This document shows positions 20,106 through 32,190 of a stretch of DNA of 64,000 nucleotides, piece after piece. This stretch comes from Strix aluco (lineage: Eukaryota; Chordata; Aves; Strigiformes; Strigidae). The position numbers and the translations under genes are program-made. Where the stretch lies: contig NC_133932.1 of NCBI RefSeq assembly GCF_031877795.1, forward strand, positions 137,690,841 to 137,754,840. Reading direction: 5' to 3'. The first letter of the stretch is position 1; every line of letters starts with the position of its first letter. Below the pieces are notes generated by a model. The model worked only from the letters and a program-made list of their open reading frames with translations, searched no databases and was not told the origin of the DNA.

Positions 20106-23100
20106 ATCTTTAGTTCCCTGGAACAGTGACAGAAAGGTTGGGATTCTGCTACTGCCGGTTTGATCAGAAAACTCTGCACACTGCGGTTTTCAAGCATTGC
20201 ACAATTTTGTTGTATTTATTTGGGGAAAAACTTTCAGAACCTGTTAACTACAGTTGGGCTTTTAGACTGATGCTGTGGCCAGTGCTTTCCAGAGGACACA
20301 TTGCTGGAGAGTCCTGGATGTCCTATGGCTTGCATGGGGCCACCCTCCCTTCTGCTCCTCCTTCCAGCCCCTCTGATTTACCCAGCACCTCTGATTTACC
20401 TCTGGCTTTTGCCATATGGGTGCCCTCCCTATGCCCTGCTGAGAGAGGGGACTGGGCGTGTGGGTCCAGGTCATGTAAGTTCCATCCTGTTGCCACTTTG
20501 GGTCATGCAGAAGCTGCACCTGGACAACATGTCCATGGTGAAACTGGGCTGAGACAAACTGCATCCGGAAAAAAGATGCTCCAAGCTGTCGCCCAGCACT
20601 AAGTGGACACAAGCCCTGTTGACAGCCTCTAGCTGCTAGCCCCAGTCAAGGAAGGTACAGTTAAAATGGTCCTTACCCCTCCTCCACACTCATCTATCCA
20701 TGAGACTGAAGGCCAGACTGATGCAGAATGCTGTCCTGTCAAAAACGGTGGAGTTACACCCATTTTTTTCCTTCTCTGGAGCCCGATAACATGGGATTTG
20801 CTAAAGCACACTTTCCTGGAAGAAATTGCAGGCTTGTGGGCATCCAGAGATGGAGAACCTCCCTCCCTTGATTTTTGCCTCAAGTGCTAATTGTCCTCAT
20901 GGTTATAACCATGTGCCTTTTCTTCCCATTGGACACTGGGTGTCTACTCCTCCCAGCCACAGCATCCTTCTGACCTTCCTCTGCTTGGCCAGAGAGTCTT
21001 TTATTTCGTGAAGGTATGTATTTCCCATGGCCAAGGAGTTATTCTGGATAAACTAAAGACCTAGGGCACTGCAGGTTTCTCATCTCCACTCACCTGTTTC
21101 ACTATCTGTCTTCCTGAGAGGGTTTTTTTTGCAAATCTCCAAGATTTCAACATGTTTTTTGAAAAAATAGAACCTCTTCCATTTCCCTCTTATGCACCCA
21201 AAATGGCCCTGACCCTTTGGGTCCCAGTGTTCCCCTCTCAGTGTGCCCTCTCCAGGGTACAGTGTTCCACCCTGAGAACCTGCCCAACTCTCCCCACCCT
21301 GGTATTTATTGCAGGTGGTTCCTGTGAACGACCAAGTCTCTGTTGACTGCTCTCCATGACTTGCCTTTCCCCAGCATGGTCTGAGACACATTTGTCCTGA
21401 CTTTGGGACAACTGATGAAAATCGTGCAGAACAACTCCTAGTCTAGAGCCAGCCACGGTGACAGCCCTGCGGAAACAAAAGGCTTTGTGATGGTGGTTCT
21501 GACAGCTTCGTTTTGAGGTCTCTTAACCACGCAGTCCTTCATCCACTTTGCTGATGCCTCACAGATGTTGTGTTGTGTCAGCTCCTCACCTGGAAGCAGC
21601 GAGGTGGAGGCACATTTCTTTTAGATAACTCTGTGTACTGTACTCAAACACATGCACACGTTGATTAACTGAACTTGCTATCTCATCAGAAAATGAAATC
21701 TGGCTTGTTTGACAAGAGCCGTTTCCTGCAAGGCTGCGTTGATTGCCATAATTTAATTTGATTCCAATCCTTTAATTCTTTATTGACCAAATCTCCTGTT
21801 AACTTCTTGGACATTCTGCTGGGCATTGACGTCAGGCCAAGCAATCTGCAGCTAATCACATCATTGTACTTTCTCACTAAAATAATGGCCCGAGGAAGCG
21901 TCTGCAGTCACCGCAGCATGCCAGGACTCATAAAAGTTTAGCAGAACAGGCCAAAGACTTCCTTGGCCGACTCAGAAATGCTTTTTCCCTTGTGGAAATC
22001 ACCCAGACCTGCTACTGCATTTGTTTTCTGTTCTTAGCAGAAGCTGTTTAACATCATTCTCAGCCACCAATCAATTAAATTATGTTAAAAAATAAAGTTC
22101 TCTGATTGCTTTTCTCTCAGGTAGGCATGGACCTCTCTTCTCCATGCAGAGGGGCAGATGCCTTCACCTGCCTTGATCTGATTTCTCTACTTAACAGCTT
22201 CTAACTCCCACCAGATGTCGACCAGCTCCCCCATTTCACTTTGTCCACTCTCAGCGCTCCGTTCCCTTTCCTAACCAGAGCTGTCCCTTCCTGCAGGCAC
22301 GCCGGGGAGCGGGGCCACCCGTTACCTGAATATCTCCCAACTTCGCAGTTTCCTTGTCTAAGTTCCCTCTGCCTTTAAGTTCCCTCAGCTTTGGGAAAAT
22401 GGAACTTCAATGAAAAATCAGTGCCACAGGCTGAAAAGCATTGAGATCACCGCCACCGGTTCCTAGGCACCACCAACTTTTTTTTCCGGTAGTTTAATTC
22501 CTCTTTACTCCTCACAGTTAATTAGTGCTGGACGCAGAACCCTTTGATTGAAGGCACGTCCCTGCACTCTGCTGTGACATTTTCTAGCTGCTTTGTCACA
22601 TCTTCCAGACCGAGCCCCCCCCCCCTCAACCCTTGCACCCCTTTCCTTCTCATCACAGACCCCTCGGTGGCAGCAGGGCATTGCCCTCGGCAGCACAGTG
22701 CAGGCTCCAGACACCTTTTTATGGAGATAAAACAAGGTTATTTCAGGAACTGGGCACAGAGCGAGTGCTGCCTGCGCTGTGTTTAGGACACATGTTCACG
22801 TCAAAGGCAAAGCTCCAGCTCCAGACCGTGCCCTGAGCGTGCACCTGGTCCGGTGTGTGCTCCCCCTCCGCAGGGGACAACCCCCCAAAATAACACTTTA
22901 TCCCCGCTCTGGGCTGGGATCCGGGGCCAAGGGGCTGCCTGCCTCCTTCACCCCCCCACCCCATCCCAGCGAGCTGCACCACGGGTGACACAATCCAGCC
23001 TATTTCACGGAATTTAGCCTGTCCGCGAGAACCCCCGGCTGCCCGCCCGCAGCTTTCTGTTCAGATACCTGCTGCTGTGTGCAAGGGGTTAAGAACATCA

Positions 23101-26100
23101 TTGTGGTTGAAAATCTAGTTTGTTTCACAGCAAACGTGTATTTAGCTAATTATTGATTAATTTATACAAACAGAAACAAGCTGACTCTTTCGCAGCAAAC
23201 AATTTCTGCTTTTGGTTTAAAGGTTTGGTGTTTGTTTATGTTTTTAAACTCAACTCCTATTTTTACCTAAAAAAATCAGAATTCTGCAGCCTTGGGTCAG
23301 CAGTTTCATTTAATAAGAAACTTTAAAATTCCGAAAACCTACTTTTAAAATAAATTTTCCAGCGATTGCCTTTTTCCTTGCCTGACTCCCACTGTGCATG
23401 CACACAGGCCAGATGCTGAGCTCCCACCAGCCCGCCGTGCCCTGGCTGGTGCCAGCCCTCCCGTACAGCCACCCACCTTGCTCTCCGCTCCAGACAGCTG
23501 CCACCCTCGGGGACGTCTCCTGGGCGCGAGGGCAGAGCCGCAGGGCTGAGCATAAATCACCCCAGGCAATGCCGCCGGGTCTCCTGGATGCAGATTCCCA
23601 AGAGCATCTTCTGTCATAACCCCAGCGAGGGGGCTGGACGGTAACAGCCTTAGTCCCAAGTCAATTCTCCCTCATCTAATTTCTTTTACAAATGACGGCT
23701 GCAAGGAGTGACCAAGCCAGGCAGGAATAGGCTGCGAAGTTGTCTCCAGCAGAATGAAAGATCTTTGTGTTTCTGCCTGGAGCAATATAAGTGCAGTTTC
23801 ATTTCTGGCTGCTGAACAACAGCTGTGAGTGTCTCCCAGCTCTCCATACACAGGGCCATGTCCTTGACCCCCTCCCCAAGCCCCAGGCAGCATAAGGCTG
23901 AAATGTGCAAATACAGCACAGCAAAAAATGGAAATTCAGGATAGCAAAAACATCCTGTCAACTGTTTGTTCATGATGTCAGGGAGGAGTGCAGCAGAAAG
24001 TCAGATAAACACCACAGAGACAGAAAAAAGTATTTTTGACGTGGAGAATGACACATTCAAACCACTTTTGAAACCAAATGCTTTTCACTGAGTTTAATTT
24101 TTAAATTAATGTAGATGTGAGGACTAAACGTGACCTTTTGGGTGGGATTCATGTGAACAAACACAGGTGGCAGTTTAGAACTGGTGCCAGTCTATGACAG
24201 GAGCTCATCCTCCAGCCTGCCTTCACATCCGTGGAGACAAACAGTGGTTTCAGGGCAGTTTTCATCCCAGCCTAAAGCTGAGATCTGAGATCGGTCGGAG
24301 GAACTATGCTGCACCTGCCTGTTTTATCGTCATGACCATCAGGGAGATGGCAGCGACCACGTGGACCCTCTGCCCCGAACGTCGCTGAGGAGGGTGAGAG
24401 CCACCCCCCCCCCCCCTTTGCTGTTGGAGGAAACCCACCACCCCTGTTGCTTTTCTTCTGAGTCCTTGTGTCAGTGGAGACCCTCCACGTCATCCCTCTG
24501 CTCCTCTGCCACCCTCACACCCCGGTGGGCTCACGGCTCCTCTCTCTGGTTGAAACTCCCCTTCCCAGGCAGAGGACCACAAGCACCTCTGAGACACCAC
24601 CGTTCACCTCTGCCGAACTCTACTTCATCACTCCCAGATCTGAAACGTCCTAATGGGAGCTCTCACCCTGGGCAAATGCTCGCCAGCCTGCTGCTTTTGC
24701 CCCAAACATTGACTCTTTGTACTTTTGGTGTTACTGAGTCTCAGAAGGCTCCAGTCCGACCCCGGGAGGAGCATCCCTGCAGAGCGGGTGCAGAGCATCC
24801 CCCTGTCCTTGGAGCACCCTCCATTTCTGAGGAGCAGGAACCCTTGGGGTGGCTGAACCTCTGAACCTGCTGAACCTCGAGGAAAGGCAACACATGGGGA
24901 TACGAGTTGCTGGTACTTTGGGTAGTTGCTGTTGACATGTATCATCATGTGCACTGAAATTGCACCTCTCCCAGGGAGCCTCCAGTTCCAAATAACACCT
25001 GTAGAGCACCTCCTTATCCCAGGTCAGAGCTGGACTCTCCATCTGCTGCCACTAAGCTGTAGAGCCTCAGACCAGCTCCTTGTGCCTGCAGCTTCCCGAT
25101 AAGACCTGTCATTGCTGGGGGACCTGAGCTGTCTGGGTTGTTCCCAGCTGGTTCCCAGCTTCCAGAACAGGAGGGCTCTCACTCTCGGGGAAGGCTCAGC
25201 ATGTTTGGGTGCTGCAACCCCCAGACAGAGCCTGTGAACCCTGGTAGGACATAGCTGGCTGGATGAGAGATGGCTCAGAAAAGTCTGGGATGCAGCTGGT
25301 CTACCAGCAGCAAGAGTTAGCTGGGCTCAGGACACTCAGACCTACAGCATGCTGTCCTTCAGGCCTCCAAGACCTGCTGGATTTAGCTGTTCAGGCGCTC
25401 GTGGTCATTACAACAAGCAGACACAGGATTGGTAAGTACCCCAAGCAGACGCAGTGTTTATTTCCACCACCACAAGCTGTGGACACCTGGGTACAGTGAG
25501 GAACACCGTTGTGCATCTCCCCCCTTGGGTTTCCTCACCCAGCTGCTGTGAACTGTCGGGTGGACAGAATGCTTTGAAGAGATCAGTTGTGAAGATGCTC
25601 AGTTTCCATCATCACCCAGAAACCCAGAAGAGCTGGTCTGTGCTCAGTGAGGGCCGGCCTTTTGGGCAGGAGAGGCTCAGAGAGGAGACCCTCTGTGGCT
25701 GGGGCACCTGTAGTGCCTGGCAGTCTGTTGCCAGCCCCTACAGTCCTGCAGGACTGAAGACAACAGAGAGAAAATTTCCCCATTTTGAATAGAATCTGTG
25801 TGTTGACGCAAATACACCTGGAGTCCTGAAATGCTGCTTTAAATTATCACAGGGATGTTCATGGCATTGGGAACATCTCAAAACTCAAAGGTGGTTGCTT
25901 ACTTCTCTGTGCCACCTGGAAAGAAGGAAGGGAAGTAGGACCTGACACGCTCATGCTCCCAGTCCCAAATAACTCTCGTCACAGAGTAGGGTCTCACGTG
26001 GTCATTAAAGCCAGCAAGTCCTCCCTCCTCCTCTCATTGCTTCTGTTCACCGTGTGTGTTCAGTGGGAATGAAATTGGTGCTGTCTTTGGGTAGAGAAGT

Positions 26101-26127
26101 ACACCTGGAAAACCACCAGCTACCGCG
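20106..26127. other. Intergenic between OR genes 1 and 2
   Basis: Six kb without a recognisable gene. Notable parts: an AT-rich, non-repetitive stretch at about 21,660-21,880 with a perfect TGACGTCA at 21,827-21,834; a C-rich run near 22,616-22,627; an AT-rich cluster of TAATTA, GATTAA and GTTTGTTTA words at 23,090-23,260; and a C-run near 24,405. I searched the short frames for OR motifs (DRY, NPxxY, KAFSTC) and saw none. Confidence 0.45.
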
Positions 26128-27075
26128 TCAGGCATGAACCTTCCTGGGAAAGAGCATTTTGAGGACTGCCCGACGGATCTGCTTGGTCCTCATGCTGTAA
26201 ACGATGGGGTTCAGCATGGTGGGGAGGGTCAGGTAGAGATCAGCCAGCAGAACCTGTGCATGCACGGACACACTGCTGCCAAACTGCTGTGTGTAGATGG
26301 AAACTATCCCGGGGATGTAATACAGCAGCATCACGCAAATGTGACTCCCGCAGGTGCTGAAGGCCTTCCAGCATGATTTCTTCCCCAGAACAGTTTTAAG
26401 GATCATCCCGTAGGACACCGCAATGAAAGCCACGTCCATCCCTACTATAAGAGAGGACCCAGCCACGCTGTAGAGCCCGCTGGGCCTGGGGTCTGCGCAC
26501 GCCAGCTTCACCACGGCCACGTGCTCGCAGTACGAATGGGGAACCACACGGGAATGGCAATAGGGGAGGTTTGTCACCATCACAGTTAAGGGCACCATGA
26601 AAAGGAGAGCTCTCCCCACAATGGACAGGCCTATTTGGGCAATTGTTTGGCGATTCAAGATGACTTGGTACCTGAGAGGGTGGCAAATTGCAACGTAGCG
26701 GTCAACAGCCATCGCCAGGAGCACTCCCGACTCCTCCGATGTTGTGGAGTGAACAAGGAACATCTGAACAAAACAGGCCACGTAACCAATCTCCGTAGAG
26801 TTCAGCCAGAACACGCTCAGCATCTTGGGGACGATGGATGTCACCATCACCACATCGATGATCGCCAGCATGCCCAGGAAGCAATGGATGGGGTCACGCA
26901 GGGAGTTGTCCAGCCCAATGACAAGCAAAACTACACCATTTCCTACCAAGGCAATGATGTAGCCTGAGCAGAAAAGGATGCCCAGGCAGGTGGGGAAAGC
27001 TTCCAGGCTGGGGACACCCACAAGGATGAAAGAGAAGGAGCTGCTGTTGGGGCGGGTTAAGGGATCAGAAGCCAT
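26128..27075 (-). CDS. Olfactory receptor, class I, OR52-like (gene 2)
   Basis: Predicted 315-residue seven-helix odorant receptor. Marks: N10-S-S glycosylation site, GN 45-46, C101 with second-loop SYCEHV (C183), DRY 125-127, SY 221-222, KAFSTCGSH 237-245 and NPIVY 289-293, then the short basic tail MRTKQIRR. The frame stays open 53 codons further upstream to 27,234, but the extension is unlike any OR N-terminus, so I take the Met of MASDPLTRPN as the start. Oddities: PIHCFL (62-67) replaces the normal PMYYFL at the start of helix 2, and the acceptor-like sequence before the ATG (ending TAAAAG) is weak. The family call as OR52-like rests on SYCEHVAVVKLACAD and the VPSLEAF opening. The frame is open throughout. 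Confidence 0.93.
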   Translation of the reverse strand: MASDPLTRPNSSSFSFILVGVPSLEAFPTCLGILFCSGYIIALVGNGVVLLVIGLDNSLRDPIHCFLGMLAIIDVVMVTSIVPKMLSVFWLNSTEIGYVACFVQMFLVHSTTSEESGVLLAMAVDRYVAICHPLRYQVILNRQTIAQIGLSIVGRALLFMVPLTVMVTNLPYCHSRVVPHSYCEHVAVVKLACADPRPSGLYSVAGSSLIVGMDVAFIAVSYGMILKTVLGKKSCWKAFSTCGSHICVMLLYYIPGIVSIYTQQFGSSVSVHAQVLLADLYLTLPTMLNPIVYSMRTKQIRRAVLKMLFPRKVHA

Positions 27076-29767
27076 GCAGGAGAATCTTGCTTTTATGCAT
27101 AAAAAAAGGAGCCCAGTTTTGAGCCCTGAGATGTCCAGAACTAAGGGGTGGGGACTCTGCATCAGTGCAAGAGTCAAATCAGGAATCCACATCGTTTTTA
27201 CAGCGTGTGAGACAGGAGTGCTACAGCATGGCATGACCAGGTAGGAGGGGTAGTGGAGCAGAAATGCTGAATAAATGGGGCTGTTGTGGCTTGACAGTTC
27301 CTATCAGGTGAAGAAGTTCATGTTTCAAGTTGTGCCACCAGGGATAACCAAGGCACATCTACAGTTTGTTGCTTGTGAAAGGCTTGTTTCTTTGCTGGTT
27401 GCTCACCACTGCTCACCTGGCATTTTGAAATAAGCTGCAAGAGAGGAGAAAAAGGTCAGCATCCAGCTTCCCTCAGGCAGCGCTTTTGCCTGAGCAGACC
27501 TGGCTTCCCTGCAATGGGCCCAACTTAGGACATTGCTCCAAATTTGTAGGATAAAAAGTGGCCTCAGAAAGTGTTCTGGGACATTAAACATGATCATGAA
27601 AATGTCTTTTGCTGCTCTGTCTTCATTCTGTCATTTACCCATGAGAAAAGCCTGAAAAACTAGGCAGTAAGTCAGACAAAAAGATTAATTTCTGAGGTTT
27701 TATTCTGACGGGACAAGTTTGAAGGTAATAAAGAAACTCCAGAGAACAATCCTGGAGAGACAAGAAGATGAGTCTGCGTATGGTGGGCAGCATCTACACA
27801 TTCATTTGTGCCAAAACTTTGCTACTGCTCCTGCTGCTTCTGCCCACCCAGTGGCAGAGACCAGGCAGGTGATGACCACACCAGACCCCTGCCTGTTAAA
27901 AGAAATTCCCTGGGTGATCATCCACCAGCAGCTTTTTAGCCAGCAGCAAGCTGTGGGGTGGCTGTGGCTGGCAATACCCGTGCTAGTGACAACACGGAGT
28001 AAAATTCACCTGTGTACAGCCCTGCTATTGGGGTCATTTAGGCTGAAATTTAATGTTAGACATGGGCAGTGTGGCAGTAGGGAGAAGCAGAAGGTAGACA
28101 AGTTCAGAGCAGAAATAAAGAAAATATTGGGAGGCACTAACACAACGCTTGAAGTTTTAAAATAGAGAGCTTCAAATAGGCTTCGAACCCTCCTTTTGAA
28201 CCATGGCTTAGCCTCAGGTTTGGGGTTGCTGCAGGAGGTGCTGGCTGAAAACACTGCTCAGGACAGAAGCACTTACCTTCTGGCCTAAATGTCTGCGAAT
28301 TGGGACATTTTAGAGGCTGAAACAGGAACAGAATTCCTTTTTAATTACTGCACTTAACTGGGCTGCACTGCCCCTCTGTGTGCTGGTAACCAGCAGCTGC
28401 AGGAGCCAGGCGTGACCCCAGGTTTGAGCAGCGGGGTGAACCCGCGGCTGCTTTCACTGTCCCACGCTCCCGAGCAGCCCCACGTGCTGCTGCTGCCACC
28501 CACCAGCCTTTCGGAGCAGCCCCTGCTGCAACGCACCAGATCGAAGTGTCTACACGGGGGTCCCCCCGCAAAGACTCAGGGTACGGTTGAGCTGCCCAAA
28601 CACGGGTGTCTGGAGCCATCTGAGACCCCCCCGGAGTGTCCCACTTGGCCTCTACCGGTCCCTGCAAACCCTGGGTGGTGGTGTGCCTCTCCCACATGGA
28701 TGCCTTGGGTACCTGGGGGCATCTCAGGTGGCTGTTGACATCCAAGCAAGGGGCAGTGGAGTGACACCCCAAGGGTCTGAGACCCTCCTGCGGACAGAGA
28801 AGGGCTCGAGCATGGAGCCTGCAGTGTAACCGACTCCCTAAATGTAGGGATCTGCCCCAGGGGGAGCTGAGTTGCTCTCCAGGACCCACGGGCCAAACTC
28901 TCATGCACACAAGGGTGTGTGGACACCTACCTCCAGGCACCTACGTGTGTCTGAATCCAGAGCTGCATCCCCAGGTGCCTACATCCCAGGCAAGAGTATA
29001 TTTGCTTCCAGAAGCTTTCTCCCCCAGCCAGTGCCCCTCACACTATTATTATCAGTATTGCAGCAGTACTGAAGAGCCCTGATCGCTGGGACTTCTTGTC
29101 CTGGGAGATGGAAAACCAGCACAGATGAGCTTTGCAGCCTAAGCAAAGGCTTCTGATCCCAATCTGCCAAGAGGATAAACACAGGTATCTGTCTCACCCC
29201 GAGGCTGCAGCAATACCTCTCTGTGCACCTCTGAGCGCAGCAGCGCTGGGGTATTAATCCCTCCTCTGGAAATTCCCTAAGGGACAGCAGATGGAGGACG
29301 CAGAGATTAGGCTGTCTGTCCTGCGAGGAGATGGAAATTTTCAAGACTGCTTCAGCTTCTTTCACGAGCTCTCCCTCATCATTCTGTGGGGGATTGGGGT
29401 GGTGTCCCATAGTGAACATCCCACAGTGTGTGCCACACAACCCCAAAGTCCTGGCATCCCAGACTGCTTGTCCCCCCACCCCGCAGGCCGTACCCCGTGT
29501 CAGTTTGCCAGGACCCTCTGCCATGGACCAACTGGGAGGTCCCACACTTGGCCATGGGCTGAACATCCAACATCCTCCTGGGACAGCCTGGGAACAGCTG
29601 GGCTGGGGGGTTTACTGGCTCTGAGGAGGATATTGGAGTTCCCCTGCCTGCCACACTCCTCTTCTCCTTCAGGTTTATGGAGGTGAAGCTTTAATCACAC
29701 AACCCAACAGCCTCGCCACGCAGCAGACGGGCTCCGTTGTAGATCTTTGCGGGACGGTGTCCATGGC
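27076..29767. other. Intergenic between OR genes 2 and 3
   Basis: No recognisable gene. The longest plus-strand frame (27,719-28,165) begins near AAGGTAATAAAGAAACTCC and has no known domain. The part around 28,350-28,900 is more GC-rich. Confidence 0.4.
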
Positions 29768-30175
29768 TGTCATGGTTTAAACCCGGCAGGCAGCTCAGCC
29801 CCACACAGCTGCTTGCTCCCCCCCCCCCCCCCCAGTGGGATGGGGGAGAGAATCAGAAGAATAAAAATGTGAAAACTCATGAGTTGTGATAAAGACAGTT
29901 TAATAAAAAAGGGAAAAAAGCAACACCCAACAATGACAACAACAAAGGAAAACAAACCCCAGAAAAACAAGTGATGCAAAAAGTCTAATTACTCACCACC
30001 AGTCAACTGATGTCCAGCCAGTCCCTGAGCAATGGCAGCCCCGGAAAACCTCCCCCCGTCCCCGCCAGTTTTTATTGCTAAGCATGATGCCATAAGGTCT
30101 GGGACATCCCCTGGGTTGGTTGGGGTCAGCTGTCCTGGCTGTGTCCCCTCCCTGCTCCTTGTGCACCCCAAGGGG
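29768..30175. mobile_element. Partial LTR of an avian endogenous retrovirus
   Basis: It starts TGTCATGGTTTAAACCC, then has a run of C, AGTGGGATGGGGGAGAGAATC, ACAGTTTAATAAAA, an A-rich part and GGTCAGCTGTCCTGGCTGTG. That word order matches a common avian ERV LTR family as I recall it. The far end is missing: similarity to the family seems to stop near 30,175, so this is a truncated solo LTR. I leave the strand open because the family's transcription direction cannot be settled here. Confidence 0.65.
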
Positions 30176-30299
30176 TGGGGGACAGAGACAGGGAGAGTCA
30201 GGGAGGTGTTCAGGTGACTGATTAACTTCGGTGAGAGGCAGATAAAGCGTGTGCTGTGCTTGTGCATTCAGGACAGTGTGTGGGTACCTGCTCCCCAGG

Positions 30300-30425
30300 G
30301 CAGACAGACCTTCACCGAGGAGGAGGGGATGTTCTCAGCAACATGGTCTGACCTCGTAGGTGGTCGGACTACAGTTTTCCTGAGGCCTCTTCCAGCCCGA
30401 GTTATCCCGTGGTCCTGCGATCCCA
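30300..30425 (+). repeat. Possible old CR1 3' tail
   Basis: The stretch GTAGGTGGTCGGACTACAG, then TTTTCCTGAGGCCTCTTCC and CAGCCCGAGTTAT resembles the last 100 bases of diverged CR1 copies (TGGACTAGATGATCTTTGAGG type). The tip has decayed. Confidence 0.4.
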
Positions 30426-30785
30426 CATCCCTCACATCTCTTGACACGGCTCCGCTGCACACAAAGTGATACATTCAGGATACAGCTATTTTCTGTGGCT
30501 TGGCTGCAGTAGGTCATTTTGCCAACACAAGGTCAGGTGGTGGCTGCAATCCTTATTTATATTGGGAAATCTGAAGGAATGGGACCACCCAGGGGTGCTG
30601 TGCTGATGTCACTACCTTGTGCTAGGGACAGGCAGGAGAACAACCTGCTGAAGCCCTTGGTGCTGAGTTCAGTGGGTGCCAACATTTTCTGAGGCACCTG
30701 CAGCTCTGAACGTACCCTGAGAGCCACACCAAGGTCCAGCAGAGGTTTTGGCCATTCTAGGGAATGGACTTTGTCTTCATGAGCC

Positions 30786-31775
30786 TCATCCCTGTGCCCT
30801 GAAGGCTCTGCCTTGGGTCAATTCCTCCTGCATGGGTCTCCTCCAGGAGATTGCCCTGCGTGCTCCATCACGAATTTGCTTCGTCCTGATGCCGTAGATC
30901 AGAGGGTTGAGTGCTGGTGGGATGAGGAGGTAGAGATCTGCCAACAGGACCTGGACATGGGGTGGTTGCTCCTGGTGGTACCTCTCCATGTACATGGAGA
31001 GCAGCCCAGGGATGTAGAAGAGGGCCATGACGCAGAGGTGCGAGCCACAGGTGCTGAAGGCTTTTTTGCGGGCTTGTGGGGAGGAGAGGCTGAGCACAGC
31101 TCGGAGGATGAGCATGTACGAGAGGGCGATGAGCAGCGAGTCGAAGCTGCCCACGTAGGTGGAGACGGAGAGGCTGTAGGTGTTGCTGAAGGCAGCGTCG
31201 CCGCAGGCCAGTTTGAGCACGGCCATGTGCTCACAGTACGAGTGATCCACGATGGCTGGCCTGCAGAGAGGCAGGTGGCAAATCTGGAAGGTGAGGGGGC
31301 TCATGAAGACCACAGCCCTGAGCAAGGTGGCCAAGCCAATGGCAGCCACAACAGGGCTGGTCAGGATGGACAAGTAGCGCAGTGGATTGCAAATAGCTAC
31401 GTAGCGGTCCAAGGCCATCGCCACCAGCACCCCTGACTCCATCACGGAGAAAGCGTGAACAAAGTACATCTGGGTGAGACAAGCATCCAGGCTGATGGCT
31501 GTGGAGTGAAACCAGAAGATGCCCAGCATTTTGGGGGTGATGGAGGTGGACATCACCAGGTCAATGACAGCCAGCATGGACAGGAAGAGGAACATGGGCA
31601 GGTGGAGGCTGGGATCAGCCCTTATCAGACACAGGAGAGAGCTGTTCCCGGCCAGCGTGATGAGGTACATGATGCAGAAGGGGATGGAGATCCAGGGGTG
31701 CAGGTGCTGCAGCCCTGGGATGCCTGTCAGGTGCAGCTCCGACAGCGAGGCGTTGGCGGGATGTGAGTGGGCCAT
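30786..31775 (-). CDS. Olfactory receptor, class I, OR52-like (gene 3)
   Basis: Predicted 329-residue odorant receptor. Glycosylation site N8-A-S; GIPGLQ 18-23; GN 43-44; C99 and second-loop SYCEHM (C181); DRY 123-125; SY 219-220; KAFSTCGSH 238-246; NPLIY 290-294; then a tail of about 30 residues rich in Arg. The start chosen has a strong context (ACCACCATGG) and lies 9 nt after an acceptor-like CTCCTGCAG. The 15 residues upstream in frame (to 31,820) look non-coding. The helix-2 entry is PMFLFL instead of PMYYFL. The receptor should couple to G-olf in olfactory cilia; its ligand is unknown. The frame is open, and the neighbours on both sides are paralogues on the same strand. Confidence 0.94.
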   Translation of the reverse strand: MAHSHPANASLSELHLTGIPGLQHLHPWISIPFCIMYLITLAGNSSLLCLIRADPSLHLPMFLFLSMLAVIDLVMSTSITPKMLGIFWFHSTAISLDACLTQMYFVHAFSVMESGVLVAMALDRYVAICNPLRYLSILTSPVVAAIGLATLLRAVVFMSPLTFQICHLPLCRPAIVDHSYCEHMAVLKLACGDAAFSNTYSLSVSTYVGSFDSLLIALSYMLILRAVLSLSSPQARKKAFSTCGSHLCVMALFYIPGLLSMYMERYHQEQPPHVQVLLADLYLLIPPALNPLIYGIRTKQIRDGARRAISWRRPMQEELTQGRAFRAQG

Positions 31776-31834
31776 GGTGGTCACTGCAGGAGCCTGGGCG
31801 AGGAGGACCCAGGCACACAAGGACAGCCATAGCC

Positions 31835-32190
31835 TGGGTCACACCAAAGGTCCATCCAGCCTCAGATCCTGTGTCCAGCACCAAAAGTAGACGTTAGGGA
31901 AGAATATAAGAAAGGAAACATGCCATGATACCTCTTCCCAAGTGCCTCCCCAGCTTCCAACCATTGGAAGGTCAGGGACTTCCTCAGCTGGACATGGTTT
32001 CTCCCTACCCCAGAAACTCATCGAGCCTCTTCTGCGCAAAAGTTGAGCACCCACGCTGTCTTTTAGCAAGGAGTTTCACAAACTAATGGCACCTTTTGTG
32101 AAAAAACCCCTTCCCTTCCCGGTGGGCCTGACATTTGCCAGTGTCATTTGATGTCCCATGGTTCGTATATCAAAGTGAGCAGAGAAGAGT
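31835..32190 (+). repeat. Old interspersed repeat, LINE-like relic
   Basis: The words CCAAAGGTCCATCCAGCC, then GGAGTTTCACAAACTAATGG, CTTTTGTGAAAAAAC and TCATTTGATGTCCC occur in the order of an old amniote LINE-derived repeat as I recall it. Strong decay; I cannot name the subfamily. Confidence 0.45.

Noticed and set aside
27719-28165. 148-codon plus-strand frame
   Set aside because: No domain; composition and overlap with non-coding sequence suggest chance.
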